From the NCBI RefSeq assembly GCF_051414135.1, contig NZ_JBLKOA010000003.1:186001-250000 (forward strand): a stretch of 64,000 bases of DNA. Reading direction: 5' to 3'. A program made the position numbers and the translations under genes. Shown here piece after piece: positions 43,709-52,809 of this stretch (position 1 is the first letter of the stretch; every line of letters begins with the position of its first letter). A model generated the notes under the pieces. It ran no database searches, was not told the origin of the DNA, and worked only from the letters and a program-made list of their open reading frames with translations. This DNA is from Halovenus halobia. Lineage in GTDB: Archaea > Halobacteriota > Halobacteria > Halobacteriales > Haloarculaceae.

Positions 43709-44595
43709 CCGTCCTGATTCTTGGCTGTGGCTACGTTGGCCTCGAACTCGGGAGACAACTGACCGAGGCAGGCAAGCGAGTGGTCGGCGTCCGTCGGTCA
43801 CACTCGGGTATCGAGGCCATCGAGGACGCAGGCTTTCGGGGGATTCAGGCCGACATCACCGACGCCGACGCGCTGTCGACGCTGCCCGACGCAGACACCG
43901 TTGTCTTCGCCGCGAGTTCGGGCGGCCGCGATGCTGAGACAGCCCGTGAAATCTACGTCGAGGGCCAGCAAGTGGCACTCGCCGAGTTTGCCGACCGCGA
44001 AGACGCGCCGGACCGATATCTCTACACATCGAGCACGGGCGTCTACGGCGACCACGACGGCGACTGGGTCGACGAGGAGACACCACTGGAGCCAACCACA
44101 GACAAGACCGAAGTCCTTGTCGAAGCCGAAGACGTGGCACTCGACCCGCCCGGCGAGATTGACGGCACCGTGGCCCGACTCGCCGGAATCTACGGCCCCG
44201 ACCGCTACCGACTCGAACGGTACATCGAGGGACCAGTGACCGAGGGCTTCCTGAACATGATCCACCGCGACGACATCGCCGGCGCAATTGCCCATCTGCT
44301 CGAAGCGGATGTTGCGCGCGGAGAGGCCGTGTTGGTCGTCGACAACGAACCAGTCCAGAAGTGGGAGTTCGCGGACTGGCTGGCCGAAGAGTGTAGTGTC
44401 GAGTCCCCGCCGAAGCGAACCACAGCGGAGCGTCTAGAGGAAGATGGACTCTCTGCGGCCGCACGACGCCGGATTCAGACGAGCAAGCGCTGTCGGAACA
44501 CCAAGCTTCGTGAACTGGGCTACGAGTTCACCTATCCGACATTCCGAGAGGGCTACCGCGACCGAATCGAACAGTATCTCGCGTCCGAACGATGA
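43705..44595 (+). CDS. NAD-dependent epimerase/dehydratase (atypical SDR, YeeZ-like)
   Basis: 296 residues. Rossmann loop LILGCGYVGLELGRQL, then DADTVVFAASSGG and YLYTSSTGVYGDHDG with the catalytic Ser/Thr-Tyr, RLAGIYGPDRY, and MIHRDDIAGAIAHLLEA near the C-terminal substrate domain. The extended SDR group acts on nucleotide sugars or related compounds; the GCGYVG loop and short length fit the YeeZ-type branch. The substrate is not known. Confidence 0.88.
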   Translation: MTVLILGCGYVGLELGRQLTEAGKRVVGVRRSHSGIEAIEDAGFRGIQADITDADALSTLPDADTVVFAASSGGRDAETAREIYVEGQQVALAEFADREDAPDRYLYTSSTGVYGDHDGDWVDEETPLEPTTDKTEVLVEAEDVALDPPGEIDGTVARLAGIYGPDRYRLERYIEGPVTEGFLNMIHRDDIAGAIAHLLEADVARGEAVLVVDNEPVQKWEFADWLAEECSVESPPKRTTAERLEEDGLSAAARRRIQTSKRCRNTKLRELGYEFTYPTFREGYRDRIEQYLASER

Positions 44596-44683
44596 GGTGA
44601 CTGGCACGTAGCCACCGGAAACGTGTTATAAATACGTCAGTAAAACCAACAATTCTTAATAGCCGGACCGACCCAGTGGGCGT

Positions 44684-45832
44684 ATGCTGATTGCTGGTGT
44701 GGTCGGAGGGTTATTGCCATCAGCAGTCGCGGAAAACCTGCTTCTGTTGGCCCTCGCCTTGCTGGCTGTTGTCCTCCTCGGTGCGTTTGGCTACCAGTTG
44801 ATTGTCGGGCCGCCAGGGAAGCGGTTCGCGCGGGCGATTGGCTCCGCAGAGACCGTGGCTGTCCTGATGCACCCGAACCCGGACCCAGACGCGATGTCGT
44901 GTGCGCTCGGAGCAGAAGCAATTGCCGAGGCTGTCGACACCGAGCCAACGGTATACTACACGGGACAGATTCGCCACCACGAGAACCGGGCGTTCGAGAC
45001 GGTGCTGGATGTTGATTTCACACGAATCAAGAGCGCAGACGAAATCGACGAAGAGCAAGTGGTACTGGTCGACCACAACGAGGCCCGGGGATTCGAGGGT
45101 GCCGAAGAAATCGACCCACTCGCGGTCGTCGACCACCACCCCGGCGGCGGAACTGGACAGAAGTTTGCGGACGTTCGGACTGACCACGGAGCCTGCGCGA
45201 CGATTTTCGCCGAGTACTTCGAACAGCTTAACAGAGACCCAATCTCGCCGGAGGAAACCGGCGACGGCGACAGTGTTCTCCCACCGCGAATCGCCACAGC
45301 ACTCGTCTACGGGATTCAATCGGACACCGCACATCTGACAAACGGCTGTTCTGAGGCAGAGTTCGAGGCCGCGAGTTTCCTCTACCCCGGCATCGACGAG
45401 GACAAACTCGACCGAATTGCAAACCCCGAGGTCGACGCCGAATCGCTGGAGGTGAAAGCCCGGGCAATCACCGACCGCCAGGTCGAGGGACCGTTCGCGG
45501 TCAGTGATGTCGGCGAAGTCTCGAACGCGGATTCGATTCCACAGGCTGCCGACGAACTCCGGCGGCTCGAAGGCGTCAACGCTGTCGTCGTCCTCGGAGA
45601 CAACGGCGAGGCTATCCAGATGTCAGGGCGCTCGACCGACGACCGCGTCCACATGGGGAAAGTACTCGAAACGGCCATCGAGTCGGTACCGATGGCCGAG
45701 GCCGGCGGCCACGCTCGGATGGGTGGCGGCCGAATCCCACTGGACCATATGGCGGGGCTGGCCCCCGAAGAGGGGTTGACCCGTGAAGAACTGAAGAGAC
45801 GACTGTTCGACGCGATGAACGGCGCGCTCTAA
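44684..45832 (+). CDS. Membrane-anchored DHH-family phosphoesterase
   Basis: 382 residues. One or two N-terminal membrane helices (about 1-42: GVVGGLLP..., LLLLALALLAVVLLGAFGYQL) hold a cytoplasmic DHH domain: HPNPDPDAMS, VVLVDHNEARG and AVVDHHPGGG bind two manganese ions. The DHHA1 domain ends with GGHARMGGGRIPLDHMAG. Relatives are NrnA/GdpP-type enzymes that cleave short oligonucleotides or cyclic dinucleotides. A TATA-like TTATAAAT is at 44626-44633, about 50 nt upstream. Confidence 0.88.
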   Translation: MLIAGVVGGLLPSAVAENLLLLALALLAVVLLGAFGYQLIVGPPGKRFARAIGSAETVAVLMHPNPDPDAMSCALGAEAIAEAVDTEPTVYYTGQIRHHENRAFETVLDVDFTRIKSADEIDEEQVVLVDHNEARGFEGAEEIDPLAVVDHHPGGGTGQKFADVRTDHGACATIFAEYFEQLNRDPISPEETGDGDSVLPPRIATALVYGIQSDTAHLTNGCSEAEFEAASFLYPGIDEDKLDRIANPEVDAESLEVKARAITDRQVEGPFAVSDVGEVSNADSIPQAADELRRLEGVNAVVVLGDNGEAIQMSGRSTDDRVHMGKVLETAIESVPMAEAGGHARMGGGRIPLDHMAGLAPEEGLTREELKRRLFDAMNGAL

Positions 45833-45869
45833 GCCAGTGATTTAGGAGGGCGGGGAGCAACGACTACGT

Positions 45870-46451
45870 ATGCTCATCACGCTCGAAGGGCTCGACGGCA
45901 GCGGCAAGAGTTCCTGCGTCGAGGCACTGCAGACCGACGTCGACGCCGTCTTTACGCGCGAACCGACCGATTCCTGGTACGGCGACGCCGTCCAGCGCTC
46001 GATTGACGACGACAACGCCGACCCGCTGGCGGAACTATTTCTCTACGTTGCGGACCACGCCGCACACCTGCGCCGAACGGTTACCCCGGCGCTGTCCGAA
46101 GGAAAAACGGTCATCTCTGACCGATACTCCGACTCACGCTTTGCCTATCAGGGCGCGACACTCGCAGATCGGTTGCCTGACAGTCTCGCCTACGTCAGAG
46201 AACTCCACGAACCGTGGACACGTCCGCCGGACGCAACGATCTATCTCGATGTCGACCCCAAAACGGCAACCGAGCGCAGCGGTGCCACGAACAAATTTGA
46301 GGCCGAACAGTATCTCGAAACTGTTCGGGAGAACTACGAGCGCCTGATTGCCGCCGAACCGGAGCGGTTCGTCCGCGTCGACGCAACACAGCCACAGCAG
46401 GTGGTCGAAGAGGAAGTCCGTCAGGCCGTCGAGACGCTGCTTGCGGAGTGA
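45870..46451 (+). CDS. tmk: Thymidylate kinase
   Basis: 193 residues. Phosphorylates dTMP to dTDP. P-loop LEGLDGSGKSS at residues 4-14, the DRY motif in VISDRYSDSRFAYQG and a lid region near DVDPKTATERSG. It follows the DHH gene by 37 nt on the same strand and converges on the ureohydrolase-like gene with one base between stops. The small size is normal. Confidence 0.94.
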   Translation: MLITLEGLDGSGKSSCVEALQTDVDAVFTREPTDSWYGDAVQRSIDDDNADPLAELFLYVADHAAHLRRTVTPALSEGKTVISDRYSDSRFAYQGATLADRLPDSLAYVRELHEPWTRPPDATIYLDVDPKTATERSGATNKFEAEQYLETVRENYERLIAAEPERFVRVDATQPQQVVEEEVRQAVETLLAE

Positions 46452-46452
46452 G

Positions 46453-47904
46453 TTACTCTCGCAGCACCGCAATCGCGTGGGCGGCGGTCCGGGCGGCAGC
46501 CTCGGCGGTCTGGTCGTCGCGGTCGTGTGTCGGCGCAGTTTCGACCAGTTCGAGGCCGGCGATGCGGTCGTCGCTCGCGAGCAGTCTGACGACCCGGAAC
46601 AGTTCACGAGTCTGCAGTCCACCCGGCGAGGGGTCGGAGGCACCGGGTGCGGCGGTGGCGTCGAGCACCGAGAGGTCGATACTGACGTAGACATGCTCGG
46701 CGTCCTCGACGGTCGCGAGCGCGCGGTCGGCTGCTTCCACCGGGTCGTCTCCGACCTCCTCGGCCGTGACAACTTCCCCGCCATTGTCACGGAACGCGTC
46801 CGCTTCGGCGGTGGCGCTCTCGAAGTGGCGCGCGCCCACCACAGCCAGCGAGTCAACGCCAGCCTCGAACAGTTGTCGCACGGCGCTACGGTTGGTCGGC
46901 TCTGAGCCGACTGGCTGACAGTCGAGACGCGCGCTCAGTCGGATGACGCCGACGCTGCCCGTCGACCCCGTTGAAGAGCTATCGACCGTTGTGGTCTCCT
47001 CGACGACCTCCGACTCTGGCTGCTCGCTCGTGTCGAATCCAGTCTTTGCTGCGCTCGAATCGTCGACGACTTCTTCCGAGGGAGTTTCCTCGCTCTCTTC
47101 AGTGTCCTCGGTTTCGCCCCCGTCTTCTTGTTCGGTTGTCTCCTCGTCCGCGTCCTCGTCAGTCTCGTCGTCGGCGTCTACAGTCTCGCTGTCTTCCTCG
47201 TCAGCGTCCTCAGTTTCCGCGTCTGCAACCTCCTCAACGTCAGTCTCTTCAGCCTCAGTTTCGGACCCTCCACTCTCGTCTTCCGCTGCCGTCTCGTCTG
47301 TTTCCGTGTCGTCCGCAGCGTCCTTGCCTTCAGACGAGTCTTCGGCCTGCTCCTCGTCGTCGGAATCGTCCGCGGTGGCGGGGTCAAAATGTTCCACGTC
47401 GCCGACAGACTCCTCGTCGTCACCGAATCCGCCGTCAGAACGAAGTTCTGACGAGGCTCGCGGACCGTCGGTCCGCTCACCGCCGTCAGTCGCCGCGTCC
47501 GATTCCAGCAGTCCGGCGACGTTGGCAACCGTAAGCGAACTGTCACCGCCGATAATCAGCGGCACTGCGTCGCTGTCGTGCAGCGCGTCGACCGTCTCAC
47601 GGACTGGCTCTCTGGCCGTCGCGACAGACGCGCCGAAGGGAATCTCGACCGAACCGACATCGCCAACGGAGTCGACCGGTCCCGCGTCGAGGTGGTGGGT
47701 GTCAACGTCAGCGAGTGCCATCCGAATTGCGGCGGGGCCATCGCGTGCGCCGCGGCGGGTGACGGTGCCGCGGTCGTAGGGTTCACCAACCAGGACGACA
47801 TCGTACTCGCCTGCCGCTGCGGTCGTCACCGGCTTGATAATATCGCCAAACTGTTCGGCGTCTGCCGCCGTCGGAATGTCTTGGTCCCACGAACTTCGGT
47901 CCAT
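46453..47904 (-). CDS. Ureohydrolase-fold protein with lost metal ligands and a large acidic insertion
   Basis: 483 residues against about 290-310 for arginase/agmatinase relatives. The fold landmarks are clear: RGARDGPAAIR, IIGGDSSLTV (119-123), a GVIRLSARLD strand (324-328), SIDLSVLDATAAPG (408-421) and DPSPGGLQTREL. The metal ligands are not: GGDH reads GGDS, DAHxD reads SARLD and SxDxD reads SIDLS, keeping perhaps two of six. Residues about 136-316 (46957-47499) are an inserted Asp/Glu/Thr/Ser chain, almost certainly disordered. A hydrolase seems unlikely; a binding or regulatory role is inferred. Upstream is pan, 69 bp away on the same strand. Confidence 0.85.
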   Translation of the reverse strand: MDRSSWDQDIPTAADAEQFGDIIKPVTTAAAGEYDVVLVGEPYDRGTVTRRGARDGPAAIRMALADVDTHHLDAGPVDSVGDVGSVEIPFGASVATAREPVRETVDALHDSDAVPLIIGGDSSLTVANVAGLLESDAATDGGERTDGPRASSELRSDGGFGDDEESVGDVEHFDPATADDSDDEEQAEDSSEGKDAADDTETDETAAEDESGGSETEAEETDVEEVADAETEDADEEDSETVDADDETDEDADEETTEQEDGGETEDTEESEETPSEEVVDDSSAAKTGFDTSEQPESEVVEETTTVDSSSTGSTGSVGVIRLSARLDCQPVGSEPTNRSAVRQLFEAGVDSLAVVGARHFESATAEADAFRDNGGEVVTAEEVGDDPVEAADRALATVEDAEHVYVSIDLSVLDATAAPGASDPSPGGLQTRELFRVVRLLASDDRIAGLELVETAPTHDRDDQTAEAAARTAAHAIAVLRE

Positions 47905-47973
47905 GTTTCGAAGTACTGGGCGTTCTTCGGGCTTGTCAGCATCGGTCTCTAGTCGGCAAAAAAGCGTCTCGAA

Positions 47974-49194
47974 TCAGGCGAAGGTTCGAGAGACGTCGTC
48001 GGCCTCGTCGTCTTCGGCCTCGATTTTGTCGTACGCCTCCCGGAAGTCCGTCATCCGGACCTCTGTTCGGTCTTCGCGGATGGCGAACATCCCGGCCTCG
48101 GTACAGATTGCCTTGACATCTGCACCAGAGGCCTCGACGACCATCTCGGCGAGTTCGGTGTAATCGACGTCGTCGGCGATGTTCATCGAGCGAGTGTGGA
48201 TCTTGAAGATCTGTTCGCGGCCCTCGGCGTCCGGTTTCGGCACCTCGATGAGGCGGTCGAACCGGCCAGGGCGGAGAATCGCTCGGTCGAGCATGTCGAA
48301 GCGGTTGGTGGCGGCGATGATGCGGATATCACCGCGGTCCTCGAAGCCATCCATCTCGCTGAGCAGTTGCATCATCGTCCGCTGGACCTCGGCGTCACCG
48401 GACGTTTTCGAGTCCGTCCGCTTCGCGGCGATGGCGTCAATTTCGTCGATGAAGATGACGGCGGGCTGGTGCTGGCGGGCAAGCTCGAACAGGTCACGGA
48501 CGAGTTTGGCACCCTCGCCGATGAACTTGTGGACCAGTTCGGAGCCAGCCATCTTGATGAACGTCGCGTCGGTCTGGTTGGCGACAGCCTTGGCGAGCAT
48601 CGTTTTCCCTGTACCCGGTGGGCCGTGGAGGAGCACACCCGATGGCGGGGTAATACCCACATCGTCGAACATGCCCGGATTCTTGAGCGGCATCTCGACA
48701 GTCTCGCGAACTTCATCAATCTGGGCGCTGATGCCGCCGATGTCCTGATAGGTCACGTCGGGGCTCTCGTCGACCTGCATCACGCGAGCACGAACATCGG
48801 TCTCGTCGTCGAGCGATTTGACGACAGACAGCGAGTTATTGACCGCAACGCGGGAGTCTGGTTCCAGGTCCTCGCGCATCTCGTCGGTCACTTCCGTCAG
48901 GGCTTCCTGATTGTTACCGTGCTGTTTGATGATGACACCGTCGTCGGTTAGCTCCTGGACCGTGGCGACGAACAGCGGAGACTGCTTGAGTTTCTTGTTC
49001 TCGTGGGTCAGTCGTTCGAGTTTCTGCTGGTACTTGTTGTTCTCGGCGTTGGCGTCCAGCAGCTTGTCACGCATCTCTTCGTTCTGGGACTCGAGAACGT
49101 CGAGGCGCTCCTGTAACGATTCAATCTTCTCCTGTTTGGACGCGTCGTCGTCGTATGGCAGGTCGACGTCGTCCACCATGTCGGTCATTACCAT
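47974..49194 (-). CDS. pan: Proteasome-activating nucleotidase (PAN)
   Basis: 406 residues, AAA+ unfoldase that feeds the 20S proteasome. N-terminal coiled coil (about 15-70, heptads in KIESLQERLDVLESQNEEM), an OB domain, then Walker A GPPGTGKTM, Walker B IFIDEIDAI, sensor 1 AATNRFD and the arginine fingers in RPGRFDRL. The C-terminus is Arg-Thr-Phe-Ala, with Phe at the place of the docking Tyr of the HbYX motif. ATG 49194 is used; ATG 49188 two codons later is also possible. Confidence 0.96.
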   Translation of the reverse strand: MVMTDMVDDVDLPYDDDASKQEKIESLQERLDVLESQNEEMRDKLLDANAENNKYQQKLERLTHENKKLKQSPLFVATVQELTDDGVIIKQHGNNQEALTEVTDEMREDLEPDSRVAVNNSLSVVKSLDDETDVRARVMQVDESPDVTYQDIGGISAQIDEVRETVEMPLKNPGMFDDVGITPPSGVLLHGPPGTGKTMLAKAVANQTDATFIKMAGSELVHKFIGEGAKLVRDLFELARQHQPAVIFIDEIDAIAAKRTDSKTSGDAEVQRTMMQLLSEMDGFEDRGDIRIIAATNRFDMLDRAILRPGRFDRLIEVPKPDAEGREQIFKIHTRSMNIADDVDYTELAEMVVEASGADVKAICTEAGMFAIREDRTEVRMTDFREAYDKIEAEDDEADDVSRTFA

Positions 49195-49353
49195 TTATTA
49201 GTGGACTTGGCAATAAGAGGCTTCGGGTCACCCCCAAAATCTGAAATGGAGACCCAAAGACGCCGAGAGTACCGGCTAAATAAGCTGGTAGATTTTCCAC
49301 AGTTATAATTCGAAGTAGTAAGTATTATCCATTCGCATCGCAGAACTGTGATA

Positions 49354-49629
49354 ATGAGTACATCAGAGTCAGCAGGGTCCCCAGAGGTATCGGCCAGCGG
49401 GTGGGAAGCGGTCGCGGAACTCCCGCCGAGTGCAAAACTCGTCGCGAAGGTGCTCGAATACGACGGGCCGCTCACCCAGAGTCAGTTGGCAGAGGAGACG
49501 TTGCTTCCGGCCCGAACGGTCAGATACGCGCTGAATCGACTGGAGGATGTCGAGGTCATCGATTCGCGCTTTTCGTTCAACGACGCCCGCAAGCGCGTCT
49601 ACACGCTCGCTGTCGAGCCCGATCAGTAG
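49354..49629 (+). CDS. Small winged-helix transcription regulator (MarR-like)
   Basis: 91 residues from ATG 49354; TATTATCC at 49322-49329 is about 28 nt upstream, so leaderless. The core KLVAKVLEYDGPLTQSQLAEETLLPARTVRYALNRLEDVEVI is a winged helix with a clear recognition helix, followed by a wing strand FNDARKRVYTL. It is almost only the DNA-binding domain. Target unknown. Its stop overlaps the stop of the convergent gene by 7 nt. Confidence 0.85.
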   Translation: MSTSESAGSPEVSASGWEAVAELPPSAKLVAKVLEYDGPLTQSQLAEETLLPARTVRYALNRLEDVEVIDSRFSFNDARKRVYTLAVEPDQ

Positions 49630-50075
49630 TCGATATCGTCGTCCTCGCGCTCCTGGACGTCGGTCTGGCCGCTGGTAAGAATTTCTGCACCTTCCGGTGA
49701 CAGCGTCGGCGTGACGTTCCCCGACGTAACCTTGTTGAGTTCGTCGATGTTGCCCGACAGCACCTTTAGCGCGTCCTGTGGGTTGGGATACACCATCATA
49801 TAGCCGTTTTCGCCCATCGTGATGAGCTGGGTATCCGAGACCATGATCTGCTCGTTCTGGATAGTGGCGGCAACGGCGGGAATTGCGTCTGGTCGGCCGT
49901 CGTCGTCCTCGTCTTCGGTCACCCAGCGGATGTGGACATCGTCGAGGTCGAGGTGGTGCTTGTGCTCCTCGATAATTTCCGCACAGGCGACCAGGTCCCG
50001 CGTTATCTTGGTCTTGTGCTCGTTCTCGTGCTCGCCCTCGAAACAGTGTCGACAGACCCGAAGTTCAACCCGCAT
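49623..50075 (-). CDS. Conserved haloarchaeal protein with N-terminal CxxC, unknown function
   Basis: 150 residues from ATG 50075 (MRVELRVCRHCFEGEHENEHK); a TTG two codons earlier is less likely. CRHC with downstream His/Glu residues could bind a metal. The middle, VAATIQNEQIMVSDTQLITMGENGYMMVY, is beta-rich and the C-terminus is acidic and flexible. I know no function. The convergent overlap with the small regulator is only at the stops. Confidence 0.7.
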   Translation of the reverse strand: MRVELRVCRHCFEGEHENEHKTKITRDLVACAEIIEEHKHHLDLDDVHIRWVTEDEDDDGRPDAIPAVAATIQNEQIMVSDTQLITMGENGYMMVYPNPQDALKVLSGNIDELNKVTSGNVTPTLSPEGAEILTSGQTDVQEREDDDIDY

Positions 50076-50177
50076 TGGCAAGAAGTAGGCCGTTCAGCTT
50101 CAAAAGGTCACGGCTTCCCGGTGACGCCCCAGTTGGGCCGGCATAATGGTTACAAGTGTGCCAGTCACCGCTATAGT

Positions 50178-50771
50178 ATGGACCGATTTCAGAACACGAG
50201 ACAGCCCGATTGGAACTGGTGGGGAAAGCTATGGCCGACACCGGGTGAAACCCTCCGGGAGTTCGGCCTCGAATCCGGTGAGTCAGTCGTCGAAATCGGG
50301 AGCGGAAACGGGTATTTTACGCTCCCCGCGGCTCGCATCGTCGCACCAGAACCGGTGTACGCGCTGGACCTCGACGAAACGCTGCTCGACGAACTCGAAT
50401 CGCTCGCCGCCCAGCAGGAGATTTCCAACGCGAGACCAGTCCACGGCGACGCCCGTGCTCTCGCGGAGCACCTCCCAGATCCCGTCGACGTGGCACTCGT
50501 AGCAAACACATTCCACGGTGTCGACGACCGCGCCTCAGTGCTCGAGCAAATAGCTGCTGTGCTCGCGGAAGACGGGAAATTGCTCATCCTGAATTGGTAC
50601 GACTCCCCACGAGAGCAGACGACGGTCGCCGACGAACCCCGAGGCCCGCCGACAGAGCTACGCCTGTCTCCCGAGGAGACGAGACAGATTGTGGAAGAAG
50701 CCATCGACGTGACGCTGACACGGCAGATCGAGATCCCACCGTATCACTACGGACTCGTGTTCGAACGATGA
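50178..50771 (+). CDS. SAM-dependent methyltransferase, class I
   Basis: 197 residues from ATG 50178; GGCATAATGG at 50140-50149 is promoter-like. Motif I is VVEIGSGNGYFTL, motif II the acidic VYALDLDE, then VHGDARAL and DVALVANTFHGV, and LLILNWYDS of motif VI. This is a UbiE/methyltransferase-11-type core. Substrate unknown. The stop overlaps the ATG of the interrupted nucleoside phosphorylase gene (ATGA), indicating one operon. Confidence 0.85.
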   Translation: MDRFQNTRQPDWNWWGKLWPTPGETLREFGLESGESVVEIGSGNGYFTLPAARIVAPEPVYALDLDETLLDELESLAAQQEISNARPVHGDARALAEHLPDPVDVALVANTFHGVDDRASVLEQIAAVLAEDGKLLILNWYDSPREQTTVADEPRGPPTELRLSPEETRQIVEEAIDVTLTRQIEIPPYHYGLVFER

Positions 50772-51577
50772 GCGAGAAATCAGCGTCGCCGCTACTCGCT
50801 GCCAAAGCCTACGAGGAGTCCTCAGTCTTTGACCCGAGTGCCCTGCTATCGGAGGCCCGCCGGCAGAAGAATCTCCCGGACGACCCGGTGCCCGAGATCT
50901 GTATTCTCGACCCGGACGGCGACATCGTTCGACACCTCCGCGAGACGGGACAGGCAGAACAGGAGCCGACGTGGCCGGGCTACCACACCACCCTCTACCG
51001 GTTCGAGCACAACGGTCAGAGCTACGGAATTATCGGCTGTGCGGTCGGTGCTTCCTTCGCCGTTCTCGTTGCCGAGCAGCTGTTCGCCGCCGGCTGTGAG
51101 TTTCTGATCAGCATCACCTCCTCCGGACAGATCCAGCCCCGAGAGGACCCACCCTACTTCGTCCTGATCGATCGGGCGCTGCGAGACTAGGGGACGAGCC
51201 ACCACTACCGCGAACCGGAGCAGTACGCGACGCTGGATACGGAGCTCCGGACCGCTGTCGAACGAGAGTGTGCGTCCGTCTCCCGGCCAGTCTATACTGG
51301 GGCAACGTGGACGACAGACGCGCCGTTCAGGGAGACCGAGACGGCAATCGAGCAGGCCAGAGCAGAGAATATCCTCGCTGTCGAGATGGAAGCCGCCGCG
51401 CTGTACACCTTCGCAGCGGTCCGGGACCGCCCTGTTGTCTGTTTCGCACACGTAACGAACCAGATGGGCCAAGCCGAGGAGGACTTCGAGAAAGGGGAGG
51501 CCAACGGGTCAAAAAGTGCGCTGGAAGTGGTCGAAGCCGCGACCTCCGCCTGGTGGTCGGGAACTGACTCGTCGTGA
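50768..51577 (+). pseudogene. Nucleoside phosphorylase interrupted by an in-frame TAG
   Basis: The frame opens at ATG 50768 and encodes 140 residues up to TAG 51188-51190, then continues in the same frame without another stop to TGA 51577. The first half has IIGCAVGASFAVLVAEQLFAAG and ISITSSGQIQP; the second half has TTDAPFRETETAI and VEMEAAALYTFA, the purine/uridine phosphorylase signature. The stop lies in LRD-*-GTSHHY, where relatives usually have Glu, so GAG to TAG is the simplest change. A broken gene is likely; a sequencing error or read-through is possible. Confidence 0.8.
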
Positions 51578-51648
51578 CTAGAGAGGAGAGCGAACGACTG
51601 TCACCGCAGAAGAAAACGCCAAAGGCCGAGTAACGCACACCGGTTCGT

Positions 51649-52764
51649 ATGGACTACGAGCGGCCACAGTTTTTCCGCGTGATGCAGTACGCCCAGCGGG
51701 CCGACGGTGACGTCGTCGATATGGTCAGCGGTAACCCCGACTGGGACCCCCCCGAAGCGCTGCGCGAGGGACTGCGAGCCTACGCCGATGGCGACCCCGA
51801 GCAGTTCCAGTATCCCGCAAGCGTCGGCCTGCGGGAACTGCGCGAGGAGATTGCGACCCGCCGCGGCGTCGATGTCGAACAGGTCATCATCACTAACGGC
51901 GCTGGCGAGGCCAACCACCTCGCCATGGCCGAGAGTCTCGACCGGAAGGGCTTGGAGGTGCTGCTCGTCGACCCGGTCTACCCGTACTACGCCGGCCGCG
52001 TCCAGATGCTCGGGGCGGACCTCAATTTCGTCTCCGCCAGCGACGACGGCCAACTCGACCCCGAGGCTGTCCGCGAACAGATTACCGACGACACCGCCGC
52101 CGTCGTCGTCAACTCCCCGAACAACCCCCTCGGCGTGACCTACGACAGCGAGACGATTCACGACCTCGTCGCCGTCGCAGAGGACCACGACACAATGGTC
52201 GTCAGCGACGAGGTGTACGACCACTTCGACTACTCCGGCCGGTTCGAGTCCGCGCTTGCCGTCGACTCGCCGAACCGCATCGTCACCAACTCCTTCTCGA
52301 AGTCGATGGCAATCACCGGTTTCCGCGTGGGCTACGCCGTCTTCCCGCATCCTGACGGACCCAACGGCGACCTGATGGACGGCGCTCGCTCGCGACACAT
52401 GCTCACGAACGTCACGAGTTCCCGGCCAGCACAGGCTGCGGTCCTGAACGCACTCAGAGAAACCGGTCCACAGTACTACGAACAGAACCGCGACCTGCTA
52501 CGCGACCGAATCAAGACGTTCACGACGGCGCTGGACGCGGCCGGTGCGGCCTACACTGAACCAGAAGGAGCCTTCTACGTCATGGCGAAGTTCCCCGATT
52601 TCGACGGGACGATGGACAACGTCGAGCGTCTTATCGACGAAGCCGGCGTCGCGGGGATGCCCGGCCAAGCCTTTGGTGACGCCCGTAGCGACTGGTTCCG
52701 GTTTGCGCTCGTGACCCCACAGGTCGAGGAGGCCGCCAACCGACTGGCTGCGTTTTTCGAGTGA
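51649..52764 (+). CDS. Class I/II aminotransferase
   Basis: 371 residues, pyridoxal-phosphate fold type I. Cofactor and substrate motifs: VDMVSGNPDWDPPEAL at the N-terminus, ITNGAGEANHLA, VNSPNNPLG, VVSDEVYDHFDY and the Schiff-base lysine in TNSFSKSMAITGFRVGY; the late Arg in WFRFALV binds the carboxylate. It resembles aspartate or aromatic aminotransferases of archaea; the amino acid partner cannot be fixed. The gene follows the phosphorylase remnant by 71 bp. Confidence 0.92.
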   Translation: MDYERPQFFRVMQYAQRADGDVVDMVSGNPDWDPPEALREGLRAYADGDPEQFQYPASVGLRELREEIATRRGVDVEQVIITNGAGEANHLAMAESLDRKGLEVLLVDPVYPYYAGRVQMLGADLNFVSASDDGQLDPEAVREQITDDTAAVVVNSPNNPLGVTYDSETIHDLVAVAEDHDTMVVSDEVYDHFDYSGRFESALAVDSPNRIVTNSFSKSMAITGFRVGYAVFPHPDGPNGDLMDGARSRHMLTNVTSSRPAQAAVLNALRETGPQYYEQNRDLLRDRIKTFTTALDAAGAAYTEPEGAFYVMAKFPDFDGTMDNVERLIDEAGVAGMPGQAFGDARSDWFRFALVTPQVEEAANRLAAFFE

Positions 52765-52809
52765 GCGAATCCGTGGGTTCAAACCCGACCGGGACACAGT
52801 ACCGACCGA

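Noticed and set aside
51188..51190. TAG in the nucleoside phosphorylase read as pyrrolysine
   Set aside because: No pyrrolysine genes or downstream element are visible, such decoding is not typical of haloarchaea, and relatives probably have Glu here.
52775..52786. GGGTTCAAACCC after the aminotransferase gene, like the T-arm loop of a tRNA
   Set aside because: Only a 3-bp stem closes around the loop, and the bases before it are the coding end of the aminotransferase; there is no D arm, anticodon arm or acceptor stem.
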